Shown here piece by piece: positions 10,880-18,768 of a stretch of 64,000 nucleotides of DNA. Source of the stretch: Pseudomonas sp. BBP2017 (GTDB taxonomy: Bacteria > Pseudomonadota > Gammaproteobacteria > Pseudomonadales > Pseudomonadaceae); assembly GCF_003024385.1 (NCBI RefSeq), contig NZ_PVZN01000010.1, forward strand, positions 1-64,000. The letters are read 5' to 3'. The first letter of the stretch is position 1. Each line of letters opens with the position of its first letter. Below the pieces are notes generated by a model. It was given only the letters and a program-made list of their open reading frames with translations, was not told where the DNA came from and ran no database searches. The position numbers and the translations under genes are program-made.

Positions 10880-11827
10880 ATGCAAATCAAACTCGCCAAC
10901 CCCCGCGGCTTCTGTGCGGGCGTGGATCGGGCGATCGAGATCGTCAACCGCGCCCTGGAAGTCTTCGGCCCGCCGATCTATGTGCGCCACGAAGTGGTGC
11001 ACAACAAGTTCGTGGTCGAAGACCTGCGCGCACGTGGCGCCATCTTTGTTGAAGAACTGGACCAGGTGCCTGATGACGTCATCGTCATCTTCAGCGCCCA
11101 CGGTGTTTCCCAGGCTGTGCGCCAGGAGGCCGCCGGGCGCGGTCTGAAGGTGTTCGATGCAACCTGCCCGCTGGTCACCAAGGTGCATATCGAGGTGGCG
11201 CGCTACAGCCGTGACGGGCGTGAATGCATCCTGATCGGTCATGAAGGTCATCCGGAAGTCGAGGGCACCATGGGTCAGTACGACGCCAGCAACGGCGGCG
11301 CGATCTACCTGGTCGAAGATGAGGAAGATGTTGCCCGATTGCAGGTCAACGATCCTGACAAACTGGCTTTCGTAACCCAGACGACGCTGTCGATGGATGA
11401 CACCAGCCGGGTGATCGATGCCCTGCGTGCGCGTTTCCCGAACATTGGTGGGCCGCGCAAGGACGACATCTGCTACGCCACCCAGAACCGCCAGGATGCG
11501 GTCAAGCAACTGGCCAATGAGTGCGATGTGGTCCTGGTAGTGGGCAGCCCGAACAGCTCCAACTCCAACCGCCTGCGTGAACTGGCCGAGCGCATGGCAA
11601 CGCCGGCTTACCTGATCGACGGTGCCGAAGACCTGCAGAAAAGCTGGTTCGACGGTGTCGAGCGCATCGGTATCACTGCCGGTGCTTCGGCGCCGGAGGT
11701 ACTGGTTCGCGGTGTGATCGAGCAACTCCGGGCGTGGGGCGCCACCGGCGCCGAAGAGCTGGACGGTCGCGAAGAGAACATCACCTTCTCGATGCCCAAG
11801 GAATTGCGCGTTCGTTCATTGATCTGA
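10880..11827 (+). CDS. ispH: 4-hydroxy-3-methylbut-2-enyl diphosphate reductase
   Basis: 315-residue iron-sulfur enzyme for the last step of the MEP isoprenoid pathway, making IPP and DMAPP from HMBPP. The three iron-sulfur ligands are present: C12 in GFCAG, C96 in DATCPLV and the cysteine of [11 protein letters not shown] near residue 197. The HGVS and [10 protein letters not shown] substrate blocks are intact. The start at 10880 ([14 protein letters not shown]) fits the family; a start at 10862 would add six residues. Its last 12 bases overlap the convergent FimT-like gene. Confidence 0.98.
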   Translation: MQIKLANPRGFCAGVDRAIEIVNRALEVFGPPIYVRHEVVHNKFVVEDLRARGAIFVEELDQVPDDVIVIFSAHGVSQAVRQEAAGRGLKVFDATCPLVTKVHIEVARYSRDGRECILIGHEGHPEVEGTMGQYDASNGGAIYLVEDEEDVARLQVNDPDKLAFVTQTTLSMDDTSRVIDALRARFPNIGGPRKDDICYATQNRQDAVKQLANECDVVLVVGSPNSSNSNRLRELAERMATPAYLIDGAEDLQKSWFDGVERIGITAGASAPEVLVRGVIEQLRAWGATGAEELDGREENITFSMPKELRVRSLI

Positions 11828-12328
11828 CCCGGCAGCCGCGCACAGCGGCTGCTTGATCAACGCATCACGCAGGCTGACTCTTCCGCTATGCGAAAGCACA
11901 ACCTGATAGTGGCTCAGCGCTTCGGGACGTTGGCAAATATGCAACGTCCCGGCCTGAAAAGCGCCGCCCTCGCGCAGGGGCACACCCAGGCCATTGAAGC
12001 GCACCTGCCGGGCCACCGGTTGGTTCCCAACAATGATCGTTTGCCCATTGCTGCGCCATTCATGCAGCAGTTGCGGACTGTCATGCTCGACAATCATCCG
12101 CCAGCCATTACTCCAGTCCGACTCCAGTGCTTGCAGGAGCACGTTGCTATTGCGTAGCAGCGCCTCGCTGCGCGCTGTACGTAACGCCTGGGCCAGGTCC
12201 TTGGCGGCAACCTGCCGCTGTAGCCCGCTGCTCATGGTGTTGTAGGCCGGGACGCTCATCTGTGTAAGCAGCCCCAGTAGGGCTGATGCGAACAAGATTT
12301 GTATCAGTGTTACGCCCTGTTGCTTCAC
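11816..12328 (-). CDS. GspH/FimT-type minor pseudopilin
   Basis: 170-residue type IV pilin-like protein with a short basic leader KQQG and a hydrophobic helix [16 protein letters not shown]. Members of this group prime pilus assembly as minor subunits. The residue at mature position 5 is Gln rather than the usual Glu. It is transcribed divergently from pilV-pilW-pilX-pilE and convergently to ispH. It probably fills the FimT/FimU role, but the globular domain alone does not separate these. Confidence 0.8.
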   Translation of the reverse strand: MKQQGVTLIQILFASALLGLLTQMSVPAYNTMSSGLQRQVAAKDLAQALRTARSEALLRNSNVLLQALESDWSNGWRMIVEHDSPQLLHEWRSNGQTIIVGNQPVARQVRFNGLGVPLREGGAFQAGTLHICQRPEALSHYQVVLSHSGRVSLRDALIKQPLCAAAGSDQ

Positions 12329-12435
12329 CGTGCATTCCTCCCTGGAAGTGCTTCGCTATAGGTTCGAAGCTCGTATCGCTGGTGTCCAGTCAGTCGGGTT
12401 GGCAAAGCGCTGTGGAAAAGTCTCGGAGGTTGGCC

Positions 12436-12654
12436 ATGGATGGCTTGAAGCAACAAGGCATGACGTTGATTGAAGTGCTGGTGGCGATGGCCGTGTTGGG
12501 GCTGGGCTTGTTTGCCGCCGCCGGTTTGCAGGTGCAGGCATTGCAGGCCACTGAAAGCGCATTGCGTACCACCCAGGCGGCTTATCTGGCCCAGGGCGTG
12601 TTTGAGCAAGTTCGTGCTGGTGAGGTTTTGCGCAATCAGGACCCAGGGCGATGA
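12436..12654 (+). CDS. pilV: PilV-like minor pilin, short form
   Basis: 72-residue protein with prepilin leader and helix (KQQGMTLIEVLVAMAVLG) and Glu at mature position 5. The sequence resembles PilV, but PilV proteins usually have well over 100 residues; here the gene ends shortly after the helix, in an ATGA overlap with pilW. It may be a truncated but kept gene or a naturally short form. The start at 12436 is chosen because the leader is then of usual size. Confidence 0.72.
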   Translation: MDGLKQQGMTLIEVLVAMAVLGLGLFAAAGLQVQALQATESALRTTQAAYLAQGVFEQVRAGEVLRNQDPGR

Positions 12655-13322
12655 GCAGACAAACGGGTTTCAGCCTGCTGGAAGCGATGCTGGCCCTGAG
12701 CCTGGGCTTGCTGTTGTTGCTCGGTGCAAATCGCCTGTTTATTGCCGCGAGCCAGTCCTGGCAGGCACAAGAGGTGGCGGCGCGGATGCAGGAGGATGCG
12801 CGTCAGGCCCTGCAGCGCCTGACCCAGAGCATTCGCATGGCTGGAATGTTCGGCTGCCTGCGTCACGATGCAATTGTTTTCCACGACCCCTTGGCTGCCG
12901 ATGCATTCGCGCAGCCTATACAAATCACTCATGGCGCGGATGGGCGCCTGCAGCGCCTGAGCCTGATCAGTGCAGAAGTCGTGCAAGCCAGTGGTCGGCC
13001 TGACTGGACCCTGGTCACCGACTGTCTTGCGCAGGCAAGTGTGTATGCGGGTATTCGCGCCCCTGAGGTGGGGCAGTTTGCCGTCCCCATCCGTCGTCAG
13101 GATTACCGGCTGGTAGCCAATGAACTGCGCCTGCGCAGCGGGGCGAGTGATGGCGTACTGGTGGACGGGGTTGGTGAGCTGCAGCTTGAACTGATCAGGG
13201 ACAGTTCCTCAGGTATTTCCACTGTGCGCCTGGACCTGTCGCTGATCGACCCGCAGCAACGCGTCAGAGCGCAGACTTATCGAACGAGCATTGCCTTGGG
13301 CAATCCACTGGGTGGGTCATGA
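12651..13322 (+). CDS. pilW: PilW-like minor pilin
   Basis: 223-residue minor pilin with prepilin site RQTGFSLLEAMLALSLG (Glu5 present) and a PilW-type globular part with MAGMFGC near residue 63. PilW belongs to the minor-pilin complex that primes type IV pilus assembly. It overlaps pilV by 4 bases upstream and pilX by 4 bases downstream, so the cluster is one operon. Confidence 0.82.
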   Translation: MSRQTGFSLLEAMLALSLGLLLLLGANRLFIAASQSWQAQEVAARMQEDARQALQRLTQSIRMAGMFGCLRHDAIVFHDPLAADAFAQPIQITHGADGRLQRLSLISAEVVQASGRPDWTLVTDCLAQASVYAGIRAPEVGQFAVPIRRQDYRLVANELRLRSGASDGVLVDGVGELQLELIRDSSSGISTVRLDLSLIDPQQRVRAQTYRTSIALGNPLGGS

Positions 13323-13822
13323 GGCAACGTGGCCTGGTTTTGCTGCTTAGCCTGACGCTGATGTTGTTGCTGGGCTTGCTTGGTTTATCGGCGCTGGGCA
13401 GTGCGATCCAGCAGGAGCGCATGGCGCGTAACCTGCGGAGCACGTTGCAAGCGTTCGAACAGGCACAACAACTGCTGCAGCAAGCAGAGCTCAGGGCGCT
13501 GGAGCAGGCAGGACCACGCTGTGAGTTCTGCCTGCCGCCCCCGGAAGCCGGCTTGATCACCTCTGGCGGCGTGTATGCGGGGGCCGGGGCAAGCTCCGGT
13601 CTGGTTTGGCAAGCAGGTGACGGCGGTTTCTACCTTATCCAGCCTCTGGGGGAGAGCACCCAGGCCAGACAGATGCCGCCAGGGCTTGCGGTAGCGCTGT
13701 ATCGAATCACGGCCGTGGCGCGCAATGGCACGGCCCGCAGTGTGCTGGAAAGTGTGATCGCGCAGCCTGTCGGGCCCGCGTCACAACCCTGGCGGCGGAT
13801 CCTCTGGCGACAGGTCTACTAA
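13319..13822 (+). CDS. pilX: PilX-like minor pilin
   Basis: 167-residue protein with a leader MRQRG and a very hydrophobic first helix that lacks Glu5, as is common for PilX and GspK-type tip subunits. The QQERMARNLR stretch near residue 31 is typical of PilX. It sits between pilW and pilE in the minor-pilin operon. There is no pilY1 gene after it, the usual next gene in P. aeruginosa. Confidence 0.78.
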   Translation: MRQRGLVLLLSLTLMLLLGLLGLSALGSAIQQERMARNLRSTLQAFEQAQQLLQQAELRALEQAGPRCEFCLPPPEAGLITSGGVYAGAGASSGLVWQAGDGGFYLIQPLGESTQARQMPPGLAVALYRITAVARNGTARSVLESVIAQPVGPASQPWRRILWRQVY

Positions 13823-13833
13823 GGAGCAGGAGA

Positions 13834-14241
13834 ATGAAACTGCAGAAAGGATTGAGCCTGATCGAACTGTTGATTGTCATCGCTGTGCTCGGCATTCTGG
13901 TGAGCATTGCCTACCCCGGTTACAGCGACCAGGTCAGAAAAGCGGCTCGCACGGAAATTGTCGGCTTACTGTTCACCAGCGCACAGCAGCTGGAGCGCCA
14001 TTACTCGCGTGCGGGTCAGTACAGCGATGACGAAACGCTGGTGACGCCACTGGCGAGCGGGACTGCTCACTATCGCTTGCAAGCGGTCCGCGACAAGGAG
14101 TCCTTCAGCCTGTTGGCACGACGCCTTCCCGAGGGGTTGATGATGGCTGATCCGTGCGGTGACTATGCGCTTGACCAGGCTGGTGTGCGCAGCAACCCCG
14201 AAAGCGTCGGGAATGCTGGCAGTGGCTGCTGGGGTGGCTGA
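13834..14241 (+). CDS. pilE: PilE-like minor pilin
   Basis: 135-residue type IV pilin-like protein. The prepilin cleavage region QKGLSLIELLIVIAVLG with Glu5 is followed by ISIAYPGY-like sequence and a small globular domain with two Cys residues (DPCGDYAL and SGCWGG), probably a disulfide loop. It closes the minor-pilin operon, 11 bases after pilX, with a GGAGCAGGAG binding site. Confidence 0.85.
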   Translation: MKLQKGLSLIELLIVIAVLGILVSIAYPGYSDQVRKAARTEIVGLLFTSAQQLERHYSRAGQYSDDETLVTPLASGTAHYRLQAVRDKESFSLLARRLPEGLMMADPCGDYALDQAGVRSNPESVGNAGSGCWGG

Positions 14242-14278
14242 AGCCTTTCGCGATTTACTTCAGAAGTTGGATCGATAG

Positions 14279-15382
14279 ATGACCAAGCAAGTAGTGATAG
14301 TCGGCGGTGGAGTGATCGGCCTGCTGACGGCATTCAATCTGGCGGCCGAGGTCGAGCAGGTGGTGCTGTGTGATCGCGGTGAGCTGGGGCGGGAATCGTC
14401 CTGGGCCGGTGGCGGCATTGTTTCGCCGCTTTACCCCTGGCGCTACAGCCCTGCAGTGACAGCGTTGGCGCACTGGTCACAGGATTTCTATCCACAGCTG
14501 GGTGAGCGTCTGTTTGCCAGCACCGGGGTGGATCCCGAGGTGCATACCACCGGTCTGTACTGGCTGGACCTGGAAGACGAAGCCGAGGCCCTGGCCTGGG
14601 CCGAGCGGGAAGGGCGGCCACTGAGTGCGGTGGATATCTGCGCCGCCTATGACGCAGTGCCGGTGCTCGGTGCCGGTTTCCAGCGCGCTATCTACATGGC
14701 GGGTGTGGCCAATGTGCGCAATCCGCGACTGGTCAAATCGCTCAAGGCGGCGCTGCAGGCGATGCCTAACGTGAGCATTCGCGAGCACTGTGAGATCACC
14801 GGCTTCAGCCACCAGGGCGGGCGTATCACCGGGGTCGAGACGGCTGACGGGATGATTGCTGGCGACCGTGTGGTGCTGACTGCTGGCGCCTGGAGTGGCG
14901 ACTTGTTGCGTCCACTGGGCCTGGAGCTGCCGGTCGAGCCGGTCAAGGGGCAGATGATTCTGTTCAAGTGCGCCGAAGATTTCCTGCCCAGTATGGTGTT
15001 GGCCAAAGGGCGCTATGCGATCCCGCGGCGGGACGGCCACATTCTGGTGGGCAGTACCCTGGAGCACGCCGGATACGACAAGACCCCGACCGCCGAGGCC
15101 CTGGAAAGCCTCAAGGCTTCGGCCATCGAGTTGCTTCCGGCATTGGCCGACGCCGCGCTGGTTGGTCACTGGGCGGGTTTGCGCCCGGGCTCACCGGAGG
15201 GTATTCCCTACATCGGTGAAGTGCCGGGCTGGCAAGGCTTGTGGTTGAACTGTGGGCACTACCGCAACGGACTGGTGCTGGCGCCAGCGTCCTGCCAGTT
15301 GTTTGCCGACCTGCTACTGGGCCGCGAACCGATCATCGATCCACGGCCTTATGCGCCAGCAGGGCGATTGACCGGAGAGTAA
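14279..15382 (+). CDS. thiO: Glycine oxidase ThiO
   Basis: 367-residue FAD-dependent amine oxidase of the DAO family. ThiO makes iminoglycine for the thiazole part of thiamine. The FAD-binding VVIVGGGVIGLLTAFNLA motif is at the N-terminus and the C-terminal GLRPGSPEGIPYIGE and CGHYRNGLVLAP blocks fit ThiO. It stands alone on this strand after the pilin operon, with a REP element just behind it. Other DAO-family oxidases are possible but less likely. Confidence 0.9.
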   Translation: MTKQVVIVGGGVIGLLTAFNLAAEVEQVVLCDRGELGRESSWAGGGIVSPLYPWRYSPAVTALAHWSQDFYPQLGERLFASTGVDPEVHTTGLYWLDLEDEAEALAWAEREGRPLSAVDICAAYDAVPVLGAGFQRAIYMAGVANVRNPRLVKSLKAALQAMPNVSIREHCEITGFSHQGGRITGVETADGMIAGDRVVLTAGAWSGDLLRPLGLELPVEPVKGQMILFKCAEDFLPSMVLAKGRYAIPRRDGHILVGSTLEHAGYDKTPTAEALESLKASAIELLPALADAALVGHWAGLRPGSPEGIPYIGEVPGWQGLWLNCGHYRNGLVLAPASCQLFADLLLGREPIIDPRPYAPAGRLTGE

Positions 15383-15388
15383 GGACTC

Positions 15389-15440
15389 ATCGCGGGGCAA
15401 GCCCGCTCCCACAGAGGCTCGGTGGGGCTTGCCCCGCGAT
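15389..15440 (+). repeat. Paired REP element
   Basis: Inverted pair of the same REP core found at 3820: ATCGCGGGGCAAGCCCGCTC at the left and GGGGCTTGCCCCGCGAT at the right, with a short centre. It lies between thiO and the small PP0621-type gene. Confidence 0.85.
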
Positions 15441-15452
15441 AAAACGGCTGAT

Positions 15453-15683
15453 TCAGCGCTGATCGCCGGGCCCTTGCTCCAGATGCGCCTGGCTGCAATA
15501 CCACTGGCTGCCCAGGCGCAGGGCCCGGTCATTGGGCAGGTGCACGCCGCAATGGGCGCAACGCACCATTTTCAACGGGTCTTCGAGGCTGTTGTCAGGC
15601 TTAGCAGCATTGCTGGCCTGGAATTTACGCCACAGCCAGAAAACAGCGGCGATCAGAGCGATCCAGAAAAGTAGGCGAACCAT
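15453..15683 (-). CDS. PP0621 family small protein
   Basis: 76-residue protein with one N-terminal membrane segment (residues 3-18, rich in Leu, Ile, Ala, Trp) and a zinc-binding-like C-terminus (CAHCGVHLP and WYCSQAHL). It resembles the PP0621 family known mainly from Pseudomonas, whose function is not established. It is alone on the minus strand, upstream of the bamD terminator region. Confidence 0.82.
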   Translation of the reverse strand: MVRLLFWIALIAAVFWLWRKFQASNAAKPDNSLEDPLKMVRCAHCGVHLPNDRALRLGSQWYCSQAHLEQGPGDQR

Positions 15684-15732
15684 GGTGTCCAGCTTTATCA
15701 GTGAAGAGCCTTTAGTCTAGAGCTCGGGCATG

Positions 15733-15760
15733 AAAAAAGGGAGGCCTTGGCCTCCCTTTA
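15733..15760 (-). terminator. Terminator of bamD
   Basis: AAAGGGAGGCC-TT-GGCCTCCCTTT is a perfect hairpin; on the minus strand it is followed by a run of T. It lies 17 bases past the bamD stop. Confidence 0.85.
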
Positions 15761-15776
15761 TCTGTTGCATGATCGA

Positions 15777-16793
15777 TCAGTCGAACACGCCCAAGGTCAT
15801 GTAGCTGAACCAGGAGCGGTCGTCGTTGTTGCCTTGCGCTTCGTGTTCCTCTTCCTCAACGGCGTCGCCATCTTTTGGTTGCAGTTCGTCTGGAATCGCT
15901 TCCTTGGCGTCTTCGTACTGGCGGATCACGTCCTGGTTGGCGCGGGTTTCGCCCGGCGGCAGCGGCGCTTCGGTCTCGATCAGGCCCAGGGTGGCCTTGG
16001 ACAGCCAGGAGCGGTTGTCGGCTTCATCCTGCTTGGGCTGGAACTGGCCGTCGACCAGGCTCGGGTGATCCGGGTAGTTGAGCTTGAGGGTTTCCAGGCT
16101 GGTGGCGGCCAGTTCGTCCAGGTGCAGACGCATGTAGGCCTCGGTCATCACCGCCAGGCCGTCGCCGACCGATGGGGTTTCCTGGAAGTTCTCGACCACG
16201 TAGCGGCCACGGTTGGCGGCAGCGACATAGGCCTGACGGGTCAGGTAGTAGTCGGCGACGTGGATTTCGTAGGACGCCAGCAGGTTGCGCAGGTAGATCA
16301 TGCGCTGCTTGGCATCGGGCGAGTAACGGCTGTTGGGGAAGCGGCTGGTCAGCTGGGCGAACTCGTTGTACGAGTCGCGGGCAGCACCCGGGTCACGCTT
16401 GGTCATGTCCAGCGGCAGGAAGCGCGCCAGCAGGCCACGGTCCTGATCGAAGGAGGTCAGGCCCTTGAGGTAGTAGGCGTAGTCGACGTTCGGGTGCTGA
16501 GGGTGCAAGCGAATGAAACGCTCGGCGGCCGATTTGGCGGCTTCTGGCTCGGCGTTCTTGTAGTTCGCGTAGATCAGCTCGAGCTGGGCCTGATCGGCAT
16601 AGCGGCCGAATGGATAGCGCGATTCCAGCGCCTTGAGCTTACTGGTGGCGCTGGTGTAGCTGTGGTTGTCCAGATCGGCCTGCGCCTGCTGGTACAGCTC
16701 GGCTTCGCTCAGGTTTTCGTCGACGACTTCCTTCGAAGAACAAGCAGCGGTCAGTCCGAGGATGGCGATCAGCAGCAGGTGTTTCACTTGCAT
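15777..16793 (-). CDS. bamD: Outer membrane assembly lipoprotein BamD
   Basis: 338-residue lipoprotein of the BAM complex, which inserts beta-barrel proteins into the outer membrane. The signal peptide ends in a lipobox LTAAC (Cys20), followed by TPR repeats with [20 protein letters not shown] near residue 57. The C-terminus is longer and more acidic than in E. coli BamD (245 residues), as usual in Pseudomonas. An upstream in-frame start at 16877 is rejected because it would bury the signal peptide. It is divergent from rluD. Confidence 0.95.
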   Translation of the reverse strand: MQVKHLLLIAILGLTAACSSKEVVDENLSEAELYQQAQADLDNHSYTSATSKLKALESRYPFGRYADQAQLELIYANYKNAEPEAAKSAAERFIRLHPQHPNVDYAYYLKGLTSFDQDRGLLARFLPLDMTKRDPGAARDSYNEFAQLTSRFPNSRYSPDAKQRMIYLRNLLASYEIHVADYYLTRQAYVAAANRGRYVVENFQETPSVGDGLAVMTEAYMRLHLDELAATSLETLKLNYPDHPSLVDGQFQPKQDEADNRSWLSKATLGLIETEAPLPPGETRANQDVIRQYEDAKEAIPDELQPKDGDAVEEEEHEAQGNNDDRSWFSYMTLGVFD

Positions 16794-16943
16794 GGCGGCT
16801 TGCGTCCCTATGACGGCCGCTGTCTTGGGCGTGGCCGTCCTGTTATGATGAGCACCCCGATGCAACTTGCGGGGCAAAAGACGTCGTATTTAACCACAAG
16901 CGTGCAGTCGAAACCAAAGGCTGTGCCGCCCGCTGATTCGAGC

Positions 16944-17906
16944 ATGTCCGAGATCATTCAACTTAGCGCAGAGGTGCCGTCCGAATTGGGCGGGCAACGC
17001 CTCGACCAAGTCGCCGCCCAATTGTTCGCTGAGCACTCGCGCTCGCGCCTTTCCACCTGGATCAAGGAGGGGCGCCTGACGGTCGATGGCGCTGTCCTGC
17101 GTCCGCGCGATATCGTCCACGGCGGCTCGCTGCTGGCCCTTGAGGCCGAGCAGGAAGCCCAGGGCGAGTGGGTAGCCCAGGACATCGAGCTGGATATCGT
17201 CTATGAAGACGACCACATCCTGGTGATCAACAAGCCGGCAGGGCTGGTGGTCCACCCGGCTGCGGGCCACGCTGATGGCACCCTGCTCAACGCGCTGCTG
17301 CACCATGTGCCGGATATCATCAACGTCCCGCGCGCGGGCATCGTCCACCGCCTGGATAAGGACACCACCGGTCTGATGGTGGTGGCCAAGACTATCCAGG
17401 CGCAGACCCAACTGGTTGCCCAGTTGCAAAGCCGCAGTGTCAGTCGCATCTATGAATGCATCGTGATCGGTGTGGTCACTGCCGGTGGCAAGATCAACGC
17501 CCCGATCGGCCGCCATGGCGGGCAACGCCAGCGCATGGCCGTGACCGAAGGCGGCAAGCCGGCTGTCAGCCACTACCGTGTACTGGAGCGCTTCCGTTCC
17601 CATACCCATGTACGGGTCAAACTGGAAACCGGGCGTACCCACCAGATTCGCGTACACATGGCTCACGTGAACTTCCCGTTGGTCGGCGATCCGGTCTACG
17701 GCGGTCGTTTCCGCATTCCGCCAGCCGCCAGCCAGACCATGGTCGAAGCCCTCAAGACCTTCCCGCGCCAGGCCCTGCATGCGCGTTTCCTGGAGCTGGA
17801 TCACCCGGTGACCGGCGAGCGTATGGGCTGGGAATCGGCGCTACCGGATGATTTCGTCTGGCTGCTGTCGCTGCTCAAGCAGGACCGCGAGGCGTTCGTC
17901 GGATGA
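16944..17906 (+). CDS. rluD: 23S rRNA pseudouridine synthase RluD
   Basis: 320-residue enzyme that makes the pseudouridines at 1911, 1915 and 1917 of helix 69 in 23S rRNA. An S4 RNA-binding domain (about residues 15-75) precedes the catalytic domain with HRLDKDTTGLMVVAK (catalytic Asp). GRTHQIRVHM is the second signature. The start MSEIIQLSAEVP is chosen over a much longer in-frame opening that only runs antisense to bamD. It overlaps pgeF by 4 bases. Confidence 0.96.
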   Translation: MSEIIQLSAEVPSELGGQRLDQVAAQLFAEHSRSRLSTWIKEGRLTVDGAVLRPRDIVHGGSLLALEAEQEAQGEWVAQDIELDIVYEDDHILVINKPAGLVVHPAAGHADGTLLNALLHHVPDIINVPRAGIVHRLDKDTTGLMVVAKTIQAQTQLVAQLQSRSVSRIYECIVIGVVTAGGKINAPIGRHGGQRQRMAVTEGGKPAVSHYRVLERFRSHTHVRVKLETGRTHQIRVHMAHVNFPLVGDPVYGGRFRIPPAASQTMVEALKTFPRQALHARFLELDHPVTGERMGWESALPDDFVWLLSLLKQDREAFVG

Positions 17907-18643
17907 GTGAGCTGGCGCACGCCCTGCTGATCCCGGACTGGCCTGCGCCAGCCGTGGTTCGCGCGTGCGTCACCACCCGGGCGGGCGGGGTCAGCCTGCC
18001 GCCTTATGAAAGTTTCAATCTTGGTGACCATGTTGGCGATGTGCCAGAGGCGGTAGCCGAGAACCGTCGGCGTCTGACCGCCGAGTTCGGCGTCCAGCCA
18101 GCCTGGCTCAAGCAGGTGCATGGCGTGGTGGTGGCGGATGCCGACCCGAGCGTAATCGCCGAGGCCGACGCCAGCTGGACCGCCACCCCAGGTATCGCCT
18201 GCACGGTGATGACCGCCGATTGTCTGCCGTTGCTGTTCTGTGACCGCGCCGGAACCCGTGTTGCCGCTGCGCATGCTGGTTGGCGTGGTCTGGCCAACGG
18301 GGTAATCGAGGCCACCCTGGACCGTCTGGCCCTGCCGCCTGAAGAGGTGCTGGTGTGGCTGGGCCCGGCGATTGGCCCGCAAGCTTTCGAAGTCGGTCTG
18401 GAAGTGCGCGATGCCTTCACGACCGTTCATCCGGAAACTGCCCAGGCCTTCGGGCCCGGTACGCGCCCGGATAAACTGATGGCCGACATCTATACCCTGG
18501 CCCGCCTGCGCCTGGCTGCCCGTGGTGTACAGGCGGTGTATGGCGGCGGTTTGTGCACCGTCAGCGATCCACGCTTCTATTCTTATCGGCGTACTCCGCA
18601 AGGTGGACGCTTCGCCTCATTGATCTGGTTAGCCCCACGCTGA
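17903..18643 (+). CDS. pgeF: YfiH/PgeF laccase-domain protein
   Basis: 246-residue protein of the YfiH family, described as a polyphenol oxidase or purine nucleoside phosphorylase and as a peptidoglycan editing factor. The zinc-site residues are present in KQVHGVVV (His), TADCLPLLF (Cys) and AAAHAGWRG (His). Its ATG overlaps the rluD stop, and the rluD-pgeF-clpB order is conserved in Pseudomonas. Confidence 0.93.
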   Translation: MSELAHALLIPDWPAPAVVRACVTTRAGGVSLPPYESFNLGDHVGDVPEAVAENRRRLTAEFGVQPAWLKQVHGVVVADADPSVIAEADASWTATPGIACTVMTADCLPLLFCDRAGTRVAAAHAGWRGLANGVIEATLDRLALPPEEVLVWLGPAIGPQAFEVGLEVRDAFTTVHPETAQAFGPGTRPDKLMADIYTLARLRLAARGVQAVYGGGLCTVSDPRFYSYRRTPQGGRFASLIWLAPR

Positions 18644-18663
18644 CCTGAATCAACCCCGCTAAG

Positions 18664-18691
18664 CTTGAATCCGCCAGAATCACCCTCATCT
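18664..18691 (+). promoter_or_regulatory. Heat-shock (sigma-32) promoter of clpB
   Basis: CTTGAA at 18664-18669 and CCCTCATCT at 18683-18691 are spaced 13 bases apart, close to the sigma-32 consensus CTTGAAA and CCCCATNT. It lies about 80 bases before the clpB start, where a heat-shock promoter is expected. Confidence 0.72.
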
Positions 18692-18768
18692 AGTAGGGTA
18701 TCTCAGGCAGGTTTATCTTCATCAGGTGTGTCCATCGCTCCGGCCTGCCCATAAAAGGAAGGTAACTT

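Noticed and set aside
15747..16943. Long opening on the plus strand that runs antisense through bamD into rluD
   Set aside because: It mirrors the bamD codon pattern, has no binding site and no recognisable protein. It is a by-product of high GC codon use; rluD starts at 16944.
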